DNA from: Bin16 sp965206315 | GTDB taxonomy: Bacteria > Chloroflexota > Dehalococcoidia > Lucifugimonadales > Australimonadaceae | Direction of reading: 5' to 3' | NCBI GenBank assembly: GCA_965206315.1 | Contig: OZ242210.1 | Span: 186,001-250,000, forward strand | Length of the DNA stretch: 64,000 nt | In this document: positions 41,381-50,066 of the stretch, piece by piece | Position numbering within the stretch: the first letter of the stretch is position 1 | Layout of the letters: each line of letters begins with the position of its first letter | The notes under the pieces: model-generated | The model's database searches: none | What the model was told of the DNA's origin: nothing | Seen by the model: only the letters and a program-made list of their open reading frames with translations | Program-made: the position numbers and the translations under genes

Positions 41381-42847
41381 TCAGACGCTCGTGGTCTGCG
41401 CTGCGCCTCTACGCGCGAACGCATGGACGCGCTCCGCGGTGTCGCGGCCCTGCCGGATGCAGTCAGGAACGCCGACGCCCCGGAAGGACGCGCCGCACAG
41501 GAACAGACCGGGGTGTGCGTCGAGTTCCCTGTCCACGCTCTCCAGCCACTCCGTGTGGTCGACCTTGTACTGGGGCAAGCCGTCCGCCCACCGGTGCACC
41601 CAGGCGTGTTCGGGCGCGCCGCTCACGCCTAGGAGGGAGCGCAGCGCTTCGGTTGCAGTTTCGATCAGCACTCCATCACTGTCACCGACGGGTGTACCAT
41701 CTTCGGTCCGCATGAACGCGCGCAGCAGCACATGGTCCTGTGGACTGCGGCCCGGCCACTTGGACGACATCCAGGTGCACCCCGTGACCGGCCCTTGCTC
41801 GGAGCGCGGCGACAGGAAGCCGGAACCGTCCAAGGGGTGGGCGACGTTCTCGCGCCGGAACGCCAGGTAGACGCTGACGGCCGGTGCGCTCTGCATCCGC
41901 CCCAGCAGCCCGGCCAGTCCCGGCGCGAACGAGCCGACGAGGTTTTTCGCATCCTGCGCAGGCGCTGCGAGCACAACAGCGTCCCCCTCGAACGACCGCC
42001 CGTCGTCCAGCGTGACGCGGTAGAGAGGGGCCGCGTCTCCGATGCGGTCGACCGCAACAGCCGTGCTACCGCTGACGACCTCCGTCCGGTCGAGTCTTTC
42101 CACAACCGCCTCCACGAGCCGGTGCGTTCCTCCCTCCAGCGAAAAGAATGCGCTCGGCGCCTGTTCAGCGCCGCGTGCTGCTTTCCTGGCCTCCCGCATC
42201 CCGCGCGTGATGTTGCCGTAGCGCTGCTCCCACTCCTCCAACATCGGGAAGAGCGCGTCAAGGCTCATGTCGTAGGAGTTGCTCCCGTATATTCCGGCGG
42301 TGAGCGGCTCCAGCAACGTGTCGGTGAATTCTGCGCCCATACGCCTGCGCAGGAACCCGCCCAGCGACTCGCGGCCCTCAGCCTTGCGCTTTCGCGCCAA
42401 TGGTTCAAGGCTGGCGCGCAGCTTGCCGCGCCATGACAGGAACGACGCGCTCCACACGTCCTTCCGGCTGGCGGGCGCAGGTCCCATGAGGCCTGCAGGT
42501 ATGCGGTGCAATTCCCCGCTACGAAGGAGCATCGCGCCGGTCGCCTGCATGAAGACGACATCGTCCGCGATGCCGAGTTCGTTCGTGAGCTCGAGCGCCC
42601 ACGGCTTCCGCGTGAGGAAACCGTCAGGCCCACCCTCCACGATGAAGCCGTCCTCGTTCAGCGTGCTGATCTTGCCGCCAAGAGTGTTCTCACGCTCCAC
42701 GAGGACGATGGAGAGGTCGGTCCCATTCCGCCGGGATGCCTTTTCGAGGTACCACGCTGTGGCGAGCCCGGTGATGCCGCCTCCGACGACGACTACCGAG
42801 AGACGATTCTCGTCTGGTATGCCATGGTCAGGAGACATGGGAGGCAT
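41381..42847 (-). CDS. hemY: HemY-type (copro)porphyrinogen oxidase
   Basis: This is an FAD-dependent, oxygen-using oxidase of 488 residues. The FAD-binding start reads VVVVGGGITGLATAWYLE, followed by EGGPDGFLTRKP, typical of HemY. In the coproporphyrin pathway this enzyme oxidises coproporphyrinogen III to coproporphyrin III (CgoX). The ATG lies inside the end of hemE (20-base overlap) with GGGAG before it, so the two are coupled. The C-terminal LFLCGASFRGVGVPDCI block completes the FAD fold. Confidence 0.88.
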   Translation of the reverse strand: MPPMSPDHGIPDENRLSVVVVGGGITGLATAWYLEKASRRNGTDLSIVLVERENTLGGKISTLNEDGFIVEGGPDGFLTRKPWALELTNELGIADDVVFMQATGAMLLRSGELHRIPAGLMGPAPASRKDVWSASFLSWRGKLRASLEPLARKRKAEGRESLGGFLRRRMGAEFTDTLLEPLTAGIYGSNSYDMSLDALFPMLEEWEQRYGNITRGMREARKAARGAEQAPSAFFSLEGGTHRLVEAVVERLDRTEVVSGSTAVAVDRIGDAAPLYRVTLDDGRSFEGDAVVLAAPAQDAKNLVGSFAPGLAGLLGRMQSAPAVSVYLAFRRENVAHPLDGSGFLSPRSEQGPVTGCTWMSSKWPGRSPQDHVLLRAFMRTEDGTPVGDSDGVLIETATEALRSLLGVSGAPEHAWVHRWADGLPQYKVDHTEWLESVDRELDAHPGLFLCGASFRGVGVPDCIRQGRDTAERVHAFARRGAAQTTSV

Positions 42848-43889
42848 CCCACTCCCGTACGCAATCGATCATGTACATGATGTTGTCGATCGGGGTCTGG
42901 GGCAGGAAGCCGTGGCCCAGGTTGAAGATGTGGCCGGACCGTCCTCCAGCGCGCCTCAGCACGTCACTGGTCTGCTCTCGCACCACGTCCGGGGGGCCGA
43001 GCAGCACGGCAGGGTCGAGGTTCCCCTGCACGGCGACGTCTCCCAGCGATGCCCACGCCTCGTCCAGCGGGACGCGCCAGTCCACCCCTATCACGTCGGC
43101 GCCACTGTCCCTGATGACTTCGTTGAGCCCGCCGGAACCCGTCGCGAAGTGGATGACCGGAACGCCCGTCGCCTTGACCGCAGCGATGATCTCGCGGGTG
43201 TAGGGGAAGACGTATTCGCGGTAGTCCCGCCTGCTCAGCCAGCCGACCCAGCTGTCGAACAACTGCAGCAACTGGGCTCCGGCGCCTGCCTGTGCGCACA
43301 GGTAGGCGGTAATCATTTCACTGAGCCGGTGCATCAGTCCATGCCAGAGCTCCGGCTGGCCGTACATCACCGCCTTGGTAGCGGCGTAGTTCCTGGACGG
43401 TCCACCCTCCACGAGATACGTGGCGAGCGTGAATGGCGCGCCGGCGAAGCCGATGAGCGCCTTCTCCTCCGGCAGCGCCGCGCGCACCAGCCGAAGCGTC
43501 TCCAGCACGTACGGCACGTCCTGTTCGGGATCGAGCGCCCGCAGTCGCTCGAGATCGCTTTCGGAACGGACGGGCTGGTCTATGACCGGCCCCACCTTCT
43601 CGACCAGCTGCAGGTCGATACCGACTCCCAGCAGCGGCGTCACGATGTCTGCGAAGATGATGGCGGCGTCCACGTCGAAGCGCTCGACAGGCTGCATCGT
43701 TATCGTCGCTGCGAGTTCCGGGTTCCGGCAGATGTCCAGCAGACTGTGCTTCCCGCGCACCTTCCGGTATTCGGGCAGCACCCGCCCGGCTTGCCGCATG
43801 AACCACAGGGGAGTCCCTTCGGTCTTCTCCATCCTGGCGGCCTTCAGCAGCGCAGGCTCATATCCGGTATGTGTAACGAGGGTACTCAT
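42828..43889 (-). CDS. hemE: Uroporphyrinogen decarboxylase
   Basis: This enzyme converts uroporphyrinogen III to coproporphyrinogen III. The 353-residue protein shows the conserved PLWFMRQAGRVLPEYR near residues 27-42 with the substrate-binding arginines, IIFADIVTPL with the catalytic Asp, FAGAPFTLATYL, and FNLGHGFLPQTP near the end. It lies 15 bases after hemQ and overlaps hemY. The operon lacks the earlier genes hemA to hemD. Confidence 0.94.
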   Translation of the reverse strand: MSTLVTHTGYEPALLKAARMEKTEGTPLWFMRQAGRVLPEYRKVRGKHSLLDICRNPELAATITMQPVERFDVDAAIIFADIVTPLLGVGIDLQLVEKVGPVIDQPVRSESDLERLRALDPEQDVPYVLETLRLVRAALPEEKALIGFAGAPFTLATYLVEGGPSRNYAATKAVMYGQPELWHGLMHRLSEMITAYLCAQAGAGAQLLQLFDSWVGWLSRRDYREYVFPYTREIIAAVKATGVPVIHFATGSGGLNEVIRDSGADVIGVDWRVPLDEAWASLGDVAVQGNLDPAVLLGPPDVVREQTSDVLRRAGGRSGHIFNLGHGFLPQTPIDNIMYMIDCVREWDASHVS

Positions 43890-43904
43890 GGCAGATGCGC
43901 CCGG

Positions 43905-44597
43905 CTATCCGAGCATGTCCAGGATACGTTTCGGGGCTCTCTTCACGCACGTGAAGATGGGGGTATCGCGAAGAGTGTGCCGCCTCGCCTCAGTCGAGCG
44001 GAGTTCGACGACGAGGTCCTGGAACTCGGCGAGCGAGTCGGTCTCATACCCCACGATGAACTCCTGGTCTCCCAGCCCGGTCGAGTAGAGCAGGATCTGG
44101 CTGATGTCCGGGTGCGTCCGTCCCACACGGATGTGCTCGTTCATCATCCCCTGCCGCGCCTCGCGGGACATGAGATACCACTCTATGGTCTTGGTGAAGG
44201 GATAGAGCACGAAGTACCTGCCCTTCTCCTGCGACTGCTCCGCGTGGTCCTGGTCCGTCCGCGCCTGGCCATAGGTTGAACGCCGAAGCAGACCGAAGTA
44301 CGAGTGACTGACCTCCAGGAACCCGCCCAACTCCGTTGAAAGCAGCGCTCCAAGGGTCTCTTCGAGGCATTCGAGTCCTGTGGACGTTCGCCACAGCATG
44401 AAGTCGGTGTCGGCGCGCAGCCCAAGCGTACTGTAGGAATGCGCTGGAACCTCGGCTTCCGTCGCCTGGAGCGTGGAGAGGAACTCCTCTTTCTGCTCTA
44501 TCCTCGCTCCGGCGGGCTGTCGCCGCCACGAGGCGTCCAGCTTGAAGAACACGAACTGGACGCAGTTGTCGTCTGTCCCTGTGCCGTTGTCGGTCAA
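43905..44597 (-). CDS. hemQ: Coproheme decarboxylase HemQ (chlorite dismutase family)
   Basis: This is the last enzyme of the coproporphyrin-dependent pathway; it decarboxylates coproheme to heme b using peroxide. The 230-residue protein has GRYFVLYPFTKTIEWYLM, where Tyr132 matches the catalytic tyrosine of HemQ, and MMNEHIRVGR, with His155 as probable heme ligand. The catalytic arginine of true chlorite dismutases is not apparent, which supports HemQ. The start is TTG with GGGATGAG just upstream. It is the first heme gene, 36 bases after tRNA-Gln. Confidence 0.88.
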   Translation of the reverse strand: MTDNGTGTDDNCVQFVFFKLDASWRRQPAGARIEQKEEFLSTLQATEAEVPAHSYSTLGLRADTDFMLWRTSTGLECLEETLGALLSTELGGFLEVSHSYFGLLRRSTYGQARTDQDHAEQSQEKGRYFVLYPFTKTIEWYLMSREARQGMMNEHIRVGRTHPDISQILLYSTGLGDQEFIVGYETDSLAEFQDLVVELRSTEARRHTLRDTPIFTCVKRAPKRILDMLG

Positions 44598-44633
44598 CTC
44601 ATCCCATCCTTGTCACCAGGCAGAGCGCCGGTC

Positions 44634-44707
44634 TGGCTGCCCCGCCTGGATTCGAACCAGGGTCAACAGATCCAAAGTCTGCTGTGCTACCACTGCACCA
44701 CGGGGCA
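44634..44707 (-). tRNA. tRNA-Gln (UUG anticodon)
   Basis: The minus strand folds with acceptor stem TGCCCCG/CGGGGCA, anticodon loop CTTTGGA (anticodon TTG) and a T-loop TTCGAATCC. Discriminator G and CCA are encoded. The U1-A72 pair is the weak first pair known to help glutaminyl-tRNA synthetase. It directly precedes hemQ on the same strand. Confidence 0.95.
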
Positions 44708-44754
44708 CCGGAGGCGTCCCCTTATTCTACCGCACCGCCGCTACCGCGCCGGTG

Positions 44755-45084
44755 TTACGCAGGGAGCTGTGGCGAGAACGACGTCGCTTCCCATATCGAG
44801 TTCTCTATCCGAGCGACGATGAGGCCGTCCTTCTCCGATTCGGCGAACGCGCGGATGCGTTCCGGGTCGTCCCGGAACTCGGCCCACTTTGCGCGCCGCT
44901 CCGCGTCATCCTCCCACGCCAGCATGTAGTGGAACTTCGTGTTGTCGCCGACCGACTCCGTCCAGTATCCCACGGGGCGGAACCCGTACTTCAGGAAGAG
45001 GTCATGGGTGACGTCCGCGAACCGCTGCACGACCGCGCGCAGCTTGCCCGGCATCGCATAGTAGGTGCGCATCTCGTAGATCAT
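44755..45084 (-). CDS. NIPSNAP-family protein
   Basis: This is a 109-residue ferredoxin-like alpha/beta-barrel protein. It begins MIYEMRTYYAMPGKLRAVV and carries FHYMLAWEDDAERRAKWAEF, the NIPSNAP pattern (PF07978). Function in bacteria is not settled; members often stand beside catabolic enzymes. I choose the ATG at 45084 because GAGGAGG precedes it by six bases, over an upstream in-frame start. Confidence 0.82.
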   Translation of the reverse strand: MIYEMRTYYAMPGKLRAVVQRFADVTHDLFLKYGFRPVGYWTESVGDNTKFHYMLAWEDDAERRAKWAEFRDDPERIRAFAESEKDGLIVARIENSIWEATSFSPQLPA

Positions 45085-45153
45085 AGGTGCCTCCTCAACC
45101 GCGTGAGGATACTCCACCGTCGCAGGTGCTCGCGAGCATCATTATGCTGTCCC

Positions 45154-45819
45154 TCACGGGAGCGGTGTGAAACTGACAACCGAGCCCTTCCCGATGCCCA
45201 ACTCCTCGGCGAGCCCGGCGTTGATCTCCAGCACGTACCGGATGGGAACCCCAGATGAGTAGCGCGGCAGCGCCGAGTCCGGCGTCCCTGGATCGGGGAA
45301 CGGCAGTCGCTCTGCCACGCCCGTCACCACCAGGTCGTCCGATATCCAGACGATGTCTATGGGAATGCGCATGCCGCGCATCCAGAACGTCGCATCTCCG
45401 ATGCCGGGCATGTCAAACCACATCCCGACATCACGCGCCATTTCATCGCGTCCACCCAGCCCGAGACCGCGCCGCTCATACGTATCCGCAACGTCCACCA
45501 GGAACGTGAACCCCTCGACCGTCACCTCCGCCTGCGGGTAACCGGACGGCGTTGCGGTCGGCGCAGGTGTAGGTGCGGATGTCGGTACAGGAGTGGGCGT
45601 TGACGTCGGCGCCGGAGCCGGCGTGGGAGTCGAGGGGGGTGTTGGAGTCAGGGTCGGCGTCGGCGTTAGCGTGGGAGTCGCCGTGGGAGTCGCCGTGGGC
45701 GTCGGAGTGGGAGCAGGCGTGGGGGTTGGCGTCGGGTCGGGAGTGCACGACAGCAGCGCGAGAAAGAGCACAGCGCACAGCGACAGCACAGCAGCGCGAG
45801 GTATCGTGAACGAGGGCAC
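45154..45819 (-). CDS. DUF192 lipoprotein with Pro/Thr repeat linker
   Basis: This is an exported lipoprotein of 221 residues. The signal AVLSLCAVLFLALLSC ends in a lipobox cysteine. Residues 26-90 are an almost pure Pro-Thr repeat (TPTPTP with Ala and Ser), probably a wall or periplasm spacer. The C-terminal domain carries GLGGRDEMARDVGMWFDM, FWMRGMRIPIDIVWI and YVLEINAGLAEELGIGKG, the DUF192 pattern. Function is unknown. The start is a GTG 11 bases after the upstream Rieske gene. Confidence 0.82.
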   Translation of the reverse strand: MPSFTIPRAAVLSLCAVLFLALLSCTPDPTPTPTPAPTPTPTATPTATPTLTPTPTLTPTPPSTPTPAPAPTSTPTPVPTSAPTPAPTATPSGYPQAEVTVEGFTFLVDVADTYERRGLGLGGRDEMARDVGMWFDMPGIGDATFWMRGMRIPIDIVWISDDLVVTGVAERLPFPDPGTPDSALPRYSSGVPIRYVLEINAGLAEELGIGKGSVVSFTPLP

Positions 45820-45830
45820 GGTGGCGGTCG

Positions 45831-47222
45831 TCAGGCCCCTTGCGCCTGCCGTAACTGCAACTCCTCCGTCTCCCGGTAGAGCTGCACGATGGTGTCGCGG
45901 TCCGGGCAGTACCTGTCCACGTCGTCGTCGATGTAGAGCCAGCCGCCTTTGGATACCTTGTGAAAGTTGGCGCGGTAGTAGATCGTCCCTCGTGCGCCAC
46001 GGCTGGCAAGCACCTTGGCCGCGGTCTCACTGTCCTGCTCCAGCACCCGCTCCGGACGCTCTATCGTGGACGGGTCGCGGAAAACATTCATCGGTTCGCC
46101 CCCGTCCTGCACGACCTTGATCTGCTCCTTCAGCAGGTTCCGGTACGCGATGACGCACGCGTCCGAGACGCCGAGGTGCTCCTGCGTCCTGTCCGCTATC
46201 TCGCCCTGCGACCACCACGCGATCATGTCCTGGGAGAGCACGTTGTCCAGGATCGGCTCACCGTTCTCGTAGTCCAGGGGCACCTCGGCGTAGGGCACGC
46301 CGTCCTGCTCCGGCACGTCCACGCCCGGCGGGAAGTCGTAGAAGAAGTACTGGAAGTGCCAGGTGCTCGTGTCGTCCAGTGGCACGCCGATCTGGTACGA
46401 CTTCCGGATCGTCCCCGGCTGGTATGGTGCGAACGTGAGGATGTACGGGAAGAGGAACGAGTTCGCGCCGATCGTCCAGGACGGCGAGTCCTCGCTCCTG
46501 TCCGATTCGAGGTTGCCCTTGGAGAACCCGAACTGGTTCCACACGGGCTGGTACTTCGTGTAGACGCCCCGGTCCAGCCTGTCCTGCTGCTGGCGCATCG
46601 TTGCGTTGTAGCGCGCTCGGGAGTCGTCGGTCAGCCTGCCTTGCCGTTCGAGCGCGTACTGCGCGAGCCGCCCGTGCAGGTAGGTCGCGTGGCCCAGGTC
46701 GCCCCGGTTCTCCATCACCTGCAGCCAGTTGCACGGCAGGTGGTGCGCTACGATCTGGCGGAAGCCGCCCGGACGCACGAAGAGGTCCCAGCGCGGCAGC
46801 AGCGGCGCGGGCGATGGGCCCAGGTACGCCCAGACGAGTCCACCCATCTCCTGCACCGGGTAGTGCAACGCCTGCACCTTCTCTTTGAACGTGCTGTCCG
46901 GCGGCTCCAACGGCGTTTCGATGCAGCGGCCCTCCTCGTCGAACATCCAGCCGTGGTAACCGCAGCGCAGGCCGTGCTCCTCCGGGATCCCGTATTCGAG
47001 GCTCATCAGCCGGTGCGGACAGCGCAAGCCGAGCAGCCCCAGTGTGCCGGAGCGGTCGCGGAAGAGCGCCAGCTCCTCACCGAGTATCTTCACCTTGCGA
47101 ACGGGGTTCTCGTCCAACTGCTGGGTCGCCAGTACCGGATGCCAGTACCGACGCAGCAATTCACCGCCGGGGGTGCCCGGCCCTACCCGCGTCAGCAACT
47201 CGTTGTCCTGCGCTGTCAACAT
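45831..47222 (-). CDS. Rieske ring-hydroxylating oxygenase, paralogue C
   Basis: This is the most divergent Rieske oxygenase in the window, 463 residues. Cluster ligands are in RCPHRLMS and CGYHGWMF. The iron site is ENRGDLGHATYLH with bridging Asp and two His, and the third ligand is probably the Asp of LSQDMIAWWSQGE. A longer middle insertion (about residues 195-235) and a different C-terminal end distinguish it from A, B and D. GGAGGGAG precedes the ATG. It is followed by the DUF192 gene on the same strand. Confidence 0.86.
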   Translation of the reverse strand: MLTAQDNELLTRVGPGTPGGELLRRYWHPVLATQQLDENPVRKVKILGEELALFRDRSGTLGLLGLRCPHRLMSLEYGIPEEHGLRCGYHGWMFDEEGRCIETPLEPPDSTFKEKVQALHYPVQEMGGLVWAYLGPSPAPLLPRWDLFVRPGGFRQIVAHHLPCNWLQVMENRGDLGHATYLHGRLAQYALERQGRLTDDSRARYNATMRQQQDRLDRGVYTKYQPVWNQFGFSKGNLESDRSEDSPSWTIGANSFLFPYILTFAPYQPGTIRKSYQIGVPLDDTSTWHFQYFFYDFPPGVDVPEQDGVPYAEVPLDYENGEPILDNVLSQDMIAWWSQGEIADRTQEHLGVSDACVIAYRNLLKEQIKVVQDGGEPMNVFRDPSTIERPERVLEQDSETAAKVLASRGARGTIYYRANFHKVSKGGWLYIDDDVDRYCPDRDTIVQLYRETEELQLRQAQGA

Positions 47223-47244
47223 CGCTTCTCCCTCCAGCGCATGT

Positions 47245-48291
47245 TCACTGCCCCGTACTGTCCCACAGCTGCGGCTGCCCGACGGCGAGGCGAGGCGGGG
47301 GCGTAAGGCCCAGGTGCTCGTACGCCGCGCGCGTCAGCATGCGGCCACGCGGCGTCCGGTTCAGGAAACCCAACTGCATCAGGTACGGCTCGTACACGTC
47401 CATGATGGTGTCCGCCTCCTCGCCGGTGGACGCCGCGAGCGTATCCAGCCCCACCGGCCCGCCGCCGTACTTCTCCGCGATCATCCGCACGAGGCGATGG
47501 TCCACCTCGTCGAGGCCCAGCGCGTCCACCTCCATCAGCCCGAGCGCCTGCGACGCCACGTCGCGCGTCACGCGGCCGTCGGCACGCACCTGCGCGAAGT
47601 CGCGCACCCGGCGCAGCAGCCGGTTCGCAACGCGGGGCGTTCCCCGCGCACGCTTGGCGACCTCTTCCACACCGCCCTCGTCCGTCTCCAACTCCATGAT
47701 TCGTGCGGAGCGCCGCACGATGTCCTGCATCGCAGCCTCGTCGTAGAAGTCTAGCCGGTACACCGAGCCGAACCGATCGCGCAGCGGCGCGCTCAACATC
47801 GAGTACCGAGTCGTCGCGCCCACGAGCGTGAACGGCTCCACCTTCAGGTTGATGCTCTGCGCCTGCAGCCCCTTCCCCATCACCCAGGAGAGCGAGTAGT
47901 CCTCCATCGCCGGGTAGAGGATCTCCTCCACCAGCTTGCTCAGCCGGTGTATCTCGTCAATGAACAGCACGTTGCCGGGCTTCAGCTGCGTGAGGAGTGA
48001 CGCCATGTCGCCGGGGCGCTCGATGGCCGGGCCCGCCGTCGTGCGCAGGTTCGCGCCCATCTCCGCCGCGATGATGGAGGCGAGCGTCGTCTTGCCGAGG
48101 CCGGGCGGGCCGTAGAGCAGCACGTGGTCGAGCGGCTCGCCGCGCTGCAGGGCGGCGTCCATGGAGATGGTCAGCGTCTCCTTCACGCGCTCCTGGCCGA
48201 TGTACTCGGCGAGGCGCCGGGGACGTAGCCCACCCTCCGCACCACGGTCTTCCTCGCGCGCTACTCCTGAGACGATGCGTTCGTTGGCCAT
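47245..48291 (-). CDS. ruvB: Holliday junction branch-migration helicase RuvB
   Basis: RuvB is the hexameric AAA+ motor that drives branch migration with RuvA. The 348-residue protein has LLYGPPGLGKTTLA (Walker A), VLFIDEIHRL (Walker B), GATTRYSMLSAPLRDRFG (sensor and arginine finger) and the C-terminal winged helix LGFLNRTPRGR. ruvA and ruvC are not adjacent. TAGAAT ends nine bases before the ATG, and the gene is divergent from the mutase gene over a 61-base gap. Confidence 0.95.
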   Translation of the reverse strand: MANERIVSGVAREEDRGAEGGLRPRRLAEYIGQERVKETLTISMDAALQRGEPLDHVLLYGPPGLGKTTLASIIAAEMGANLRTTAGPAIERPGDMASLLTQLKPGNVLFIDEIHRLSKLVEEILYPAMEDYSLSWVMGKGLQAQSINLKVEPFTLVGATTRYSMLSAPLRDRFGSVYRLDFYDEAAMQDIVRRSARIMELETDEGGVEEVAKRARGTPRVANRLLRRVRDFAQVRADGRVTRDVASQALGLMEVDALGLDEVDHRLVRMIAEKYGGGPVGLDTLAASTGEEADTIMDVYEPYLMQLGFLNRTPRGRMLTRAAYEHLGLTPPPRLAVGQPQLWDSTGQ

Positions 48292-48300
48292 CCCGCCGCG

Positions 48301-48346
48301 ATTCTAGCGCATGGGGGGCGTACGAAAGCATCCCACCCTGTACACT
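48301..48346. promoter_or_regulatory. Divergent -10 boxes for ruvB and the mutase
   Basis: Minus-strand TAGAAT (48306-48301) faces ruvB and plus-strand TACACT (48341-48346) faces the mutase gene. Both lie nine or fewer bases before the start codons, so both mRNAs may lack leaders. The two promoters must share their upstream regions. Confidence 0.5.
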
Positions 48347-48352
48347 AGCCCC

Positions 48353-49999
48353 ATGACCGACGACGCCCACGAGCGCTGGCAGCGCGAGACGTACGACCCT
48401 GCCGTGCGGCGCGTGCCGGAGCGCAAGCCCGCCTTCTCCACCGAGTCCGGCATCGAGGCCGCGCCCCTCTACGGGCCGGACGGCCAGCCGAAGGATGAAG
48501 ACCGTCTCGGCTACCCCGGCGAGTACCCCTTCACGCGCGGCGTGCAGCCGTCCATGTACCGCGGACGGCTCTGGACGATGCGCCAGTATGCGGGCTACTC
48601 GACGCCGGAGGACTCCAACGCCCGCTACCGCTTCCTGCTCTCGCAGGGGCAGACCGGCCTCTCGGTCGCCTTCGACCTCCCCACCCAGACCGGCTACGAC
48701 GCCGACCACGACATGGCCCGCGCCGAGATCGGCAAGGTCGGCGTGCCGATATCCAGCCTCGCCGACATGGAGGCGCTGTTCGACGGCATCCCGCTGGTCG
48801 ACGTCACCACGTCCATGACCATCAACGCCACTGCGCCGATGCTGCTCGCGCTCTACCTCGCCGTCGCGCGCAAACAGGGCGCGCCGTTCGCCGAGATCGG
48901 CGGCACGACGCAGAACGACGTGCTGAAGGAGTACATCGCGCGCGGCACGCACATCTTCCCGCCCCTGCCGTCGCTGCGTCTGGCAACGGATATGTTCGCC
49001 TGGTGCGCCGCCGAGGTGCCGCGCTGGAACACCATCAGCATCAGCGGCTACCACATGCGGGAAGCGGGCGCCACGGCCCCGCAGGAGCTCGCATTCACGC
49101 TGGCGAACGGCATCGCCTACGTGCAGGCCGCAGTCGACGCCGGACTGAACGTGGACGACTTCGCCGGGCGGCTGTCATTCTTCTTCGCGTCGCACAACAA
49201 CCTGTTCGAGGAAGCGGCGAAGTTCCGCGCGGCGCGGCGCATGTGGGCCGGCATCATGCGGGACCGCTTCGGCGCGAAGGACCCGCGCTCCTGGATGCTC
49301 CGCTTCCATACGCAGACCGCCGGCGTCACGCTCCAGGCGCAGCAGCCGGACGTGAACGTCGTCCGCACGACGGTGCAGGCGCTCGCCGCGGTGCTCGGGG
49401 GGACGCAGTCGCTCCACGTGAACTCGAAGGACGAGGCGCTAGGCCTGCCTACCGAGGACTCGGCGGCGCTTGCGCTCCGCACGCAGCAGGTGCTCGCGAA
49501 CGAGTCCGGCGTCGCGGAGACGATAGACCCGCTCGGCGGGTCGTACTACGTCGAACACCTGACGAGCACAGTCGAGCGCGAGGCGTCGGCCTACATCGAG
49601 CGCATCAACGCGGTGGGCGGCGCGGTCGCGGCGATCGAGGCGGGCTTCCAGCGCGGCGAGATAGAGGAGGCCGCGTACCGTCACTTCCAACTGGTCGAGA
49701 GCGGCGAGCGCGTCATCGTCGGCGTCAACGCCTTCACGTCGGAGGAGGACGAGCGCATCGAGCTGCAGACGATCCCGCCGCACGCGGCGCAGCGCCAGCT
49801 CGACCGCCTCACGCGTGTCCGCAACGAGCGCGACACCGCCGCAAGCGAGACATCGCTGCAGCGGCTCGGCGAGGCTGCGCGCTCGCCATCGGTCAACCTG
49901 ATGCCGCCCATCCTCGAGTGCGTCGAGTCCTACGCCACGCTCGGCGAGATCTGCTCGACGCTGCGCGACGTCTTCGGCACGTTCGAAGCGCCCGCGTAG
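48353..49999 (+). CDS. mcmA1: Methylmalonyl-CoA mutase large (catalytic) subunit
   Basis: This is the B12-dependent mutase that interconverts methylmalonyl-CoA and succinyl-CoA. The 548-residue protein covers the substrate-binding barrel only (LWTMRQYAGYSTPEDSN, FDLPTQTGYD, IGGTTQNDVLKEYIARGT, SISGYHMREAGA). The Tyr in RQYAG favours methylmalonyl over isobutyryl substrates. The C-terminal cobalamin domain is absent, as in archaeal-type split enzymes, and the small subunit is not in the window. No ribosome-binding site is seen; TACACT lies six bases before the ATG. Confidence 0.9.
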   Translation: MTDDAHERWQRETYDPAVRRVPERKPAFSTESGIEAAPLYGPDGQPKDEDRLGYPGEYPFTRGVQPSMYRGRLWTMRQYAGYSTPEDSNARYRFLLSQGQTGLSVAFDLPTQTGYDADHDMARAEIGKVGVPISSLADMEALFDGIPLVDVTTSMTINATAPMLLALYLAVARKQGAPFAEIGGTTQNDVLKEYIARGTHIFPPLPSLRLATDMFAWCAAEVPRWNTISISGYHMREAGATAPQELAFTLANGIAYVQAAVDAGLNVDDFAGRLSFFFASHNNLFEEAAKFRAARRMWAGIMRDRFGAKDPRSWMLRFHTQTAGVTLQAQQPDVNVVRTTVQALAAVLGGTQSLHVNSKDEALGLPTEDSAALALRTQQVLANESGVAETIDPLGGSYYVEHLTSTVEREASAYIERINAVGGAVAAIEAGFQRGEIEEAAYRHFQLVESGERVIVGVNAFTSEEDERIELQTIPPHAAQRQLDRLTRVRNERDTAASETSLQRLGEAARSPSVNLMPPILECVESYATLGEICSTLRDVFGTFEAPA

Positions 50000-50027
50000 C
50001 GACCCGCGCAGCGTGCCCTGTGCGTGC

Positions 50028-50033
50028 TACAAT
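50028..50033 (+). promoter_or_regulatory. Extended -10 box before Rieske paralogue D
   Basis: TACAAT is preceded by TGC, the extended -10 form. It lies 34 bases upstream of the ATG at 50067. No clear -35 is visible. Confidence 0.4.
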
Positions 50034-50066
50034 CCCGCCAATCTGCCTGCATCGGGAGGATGAAGG

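Noticed and set aside
43905..44597. A true chlorite dismutase
   Set aside because: The catalytic arginine of chlorite dismutases is not apparent, the HemQ tyrosine is present, and the gene leads a heme operon.
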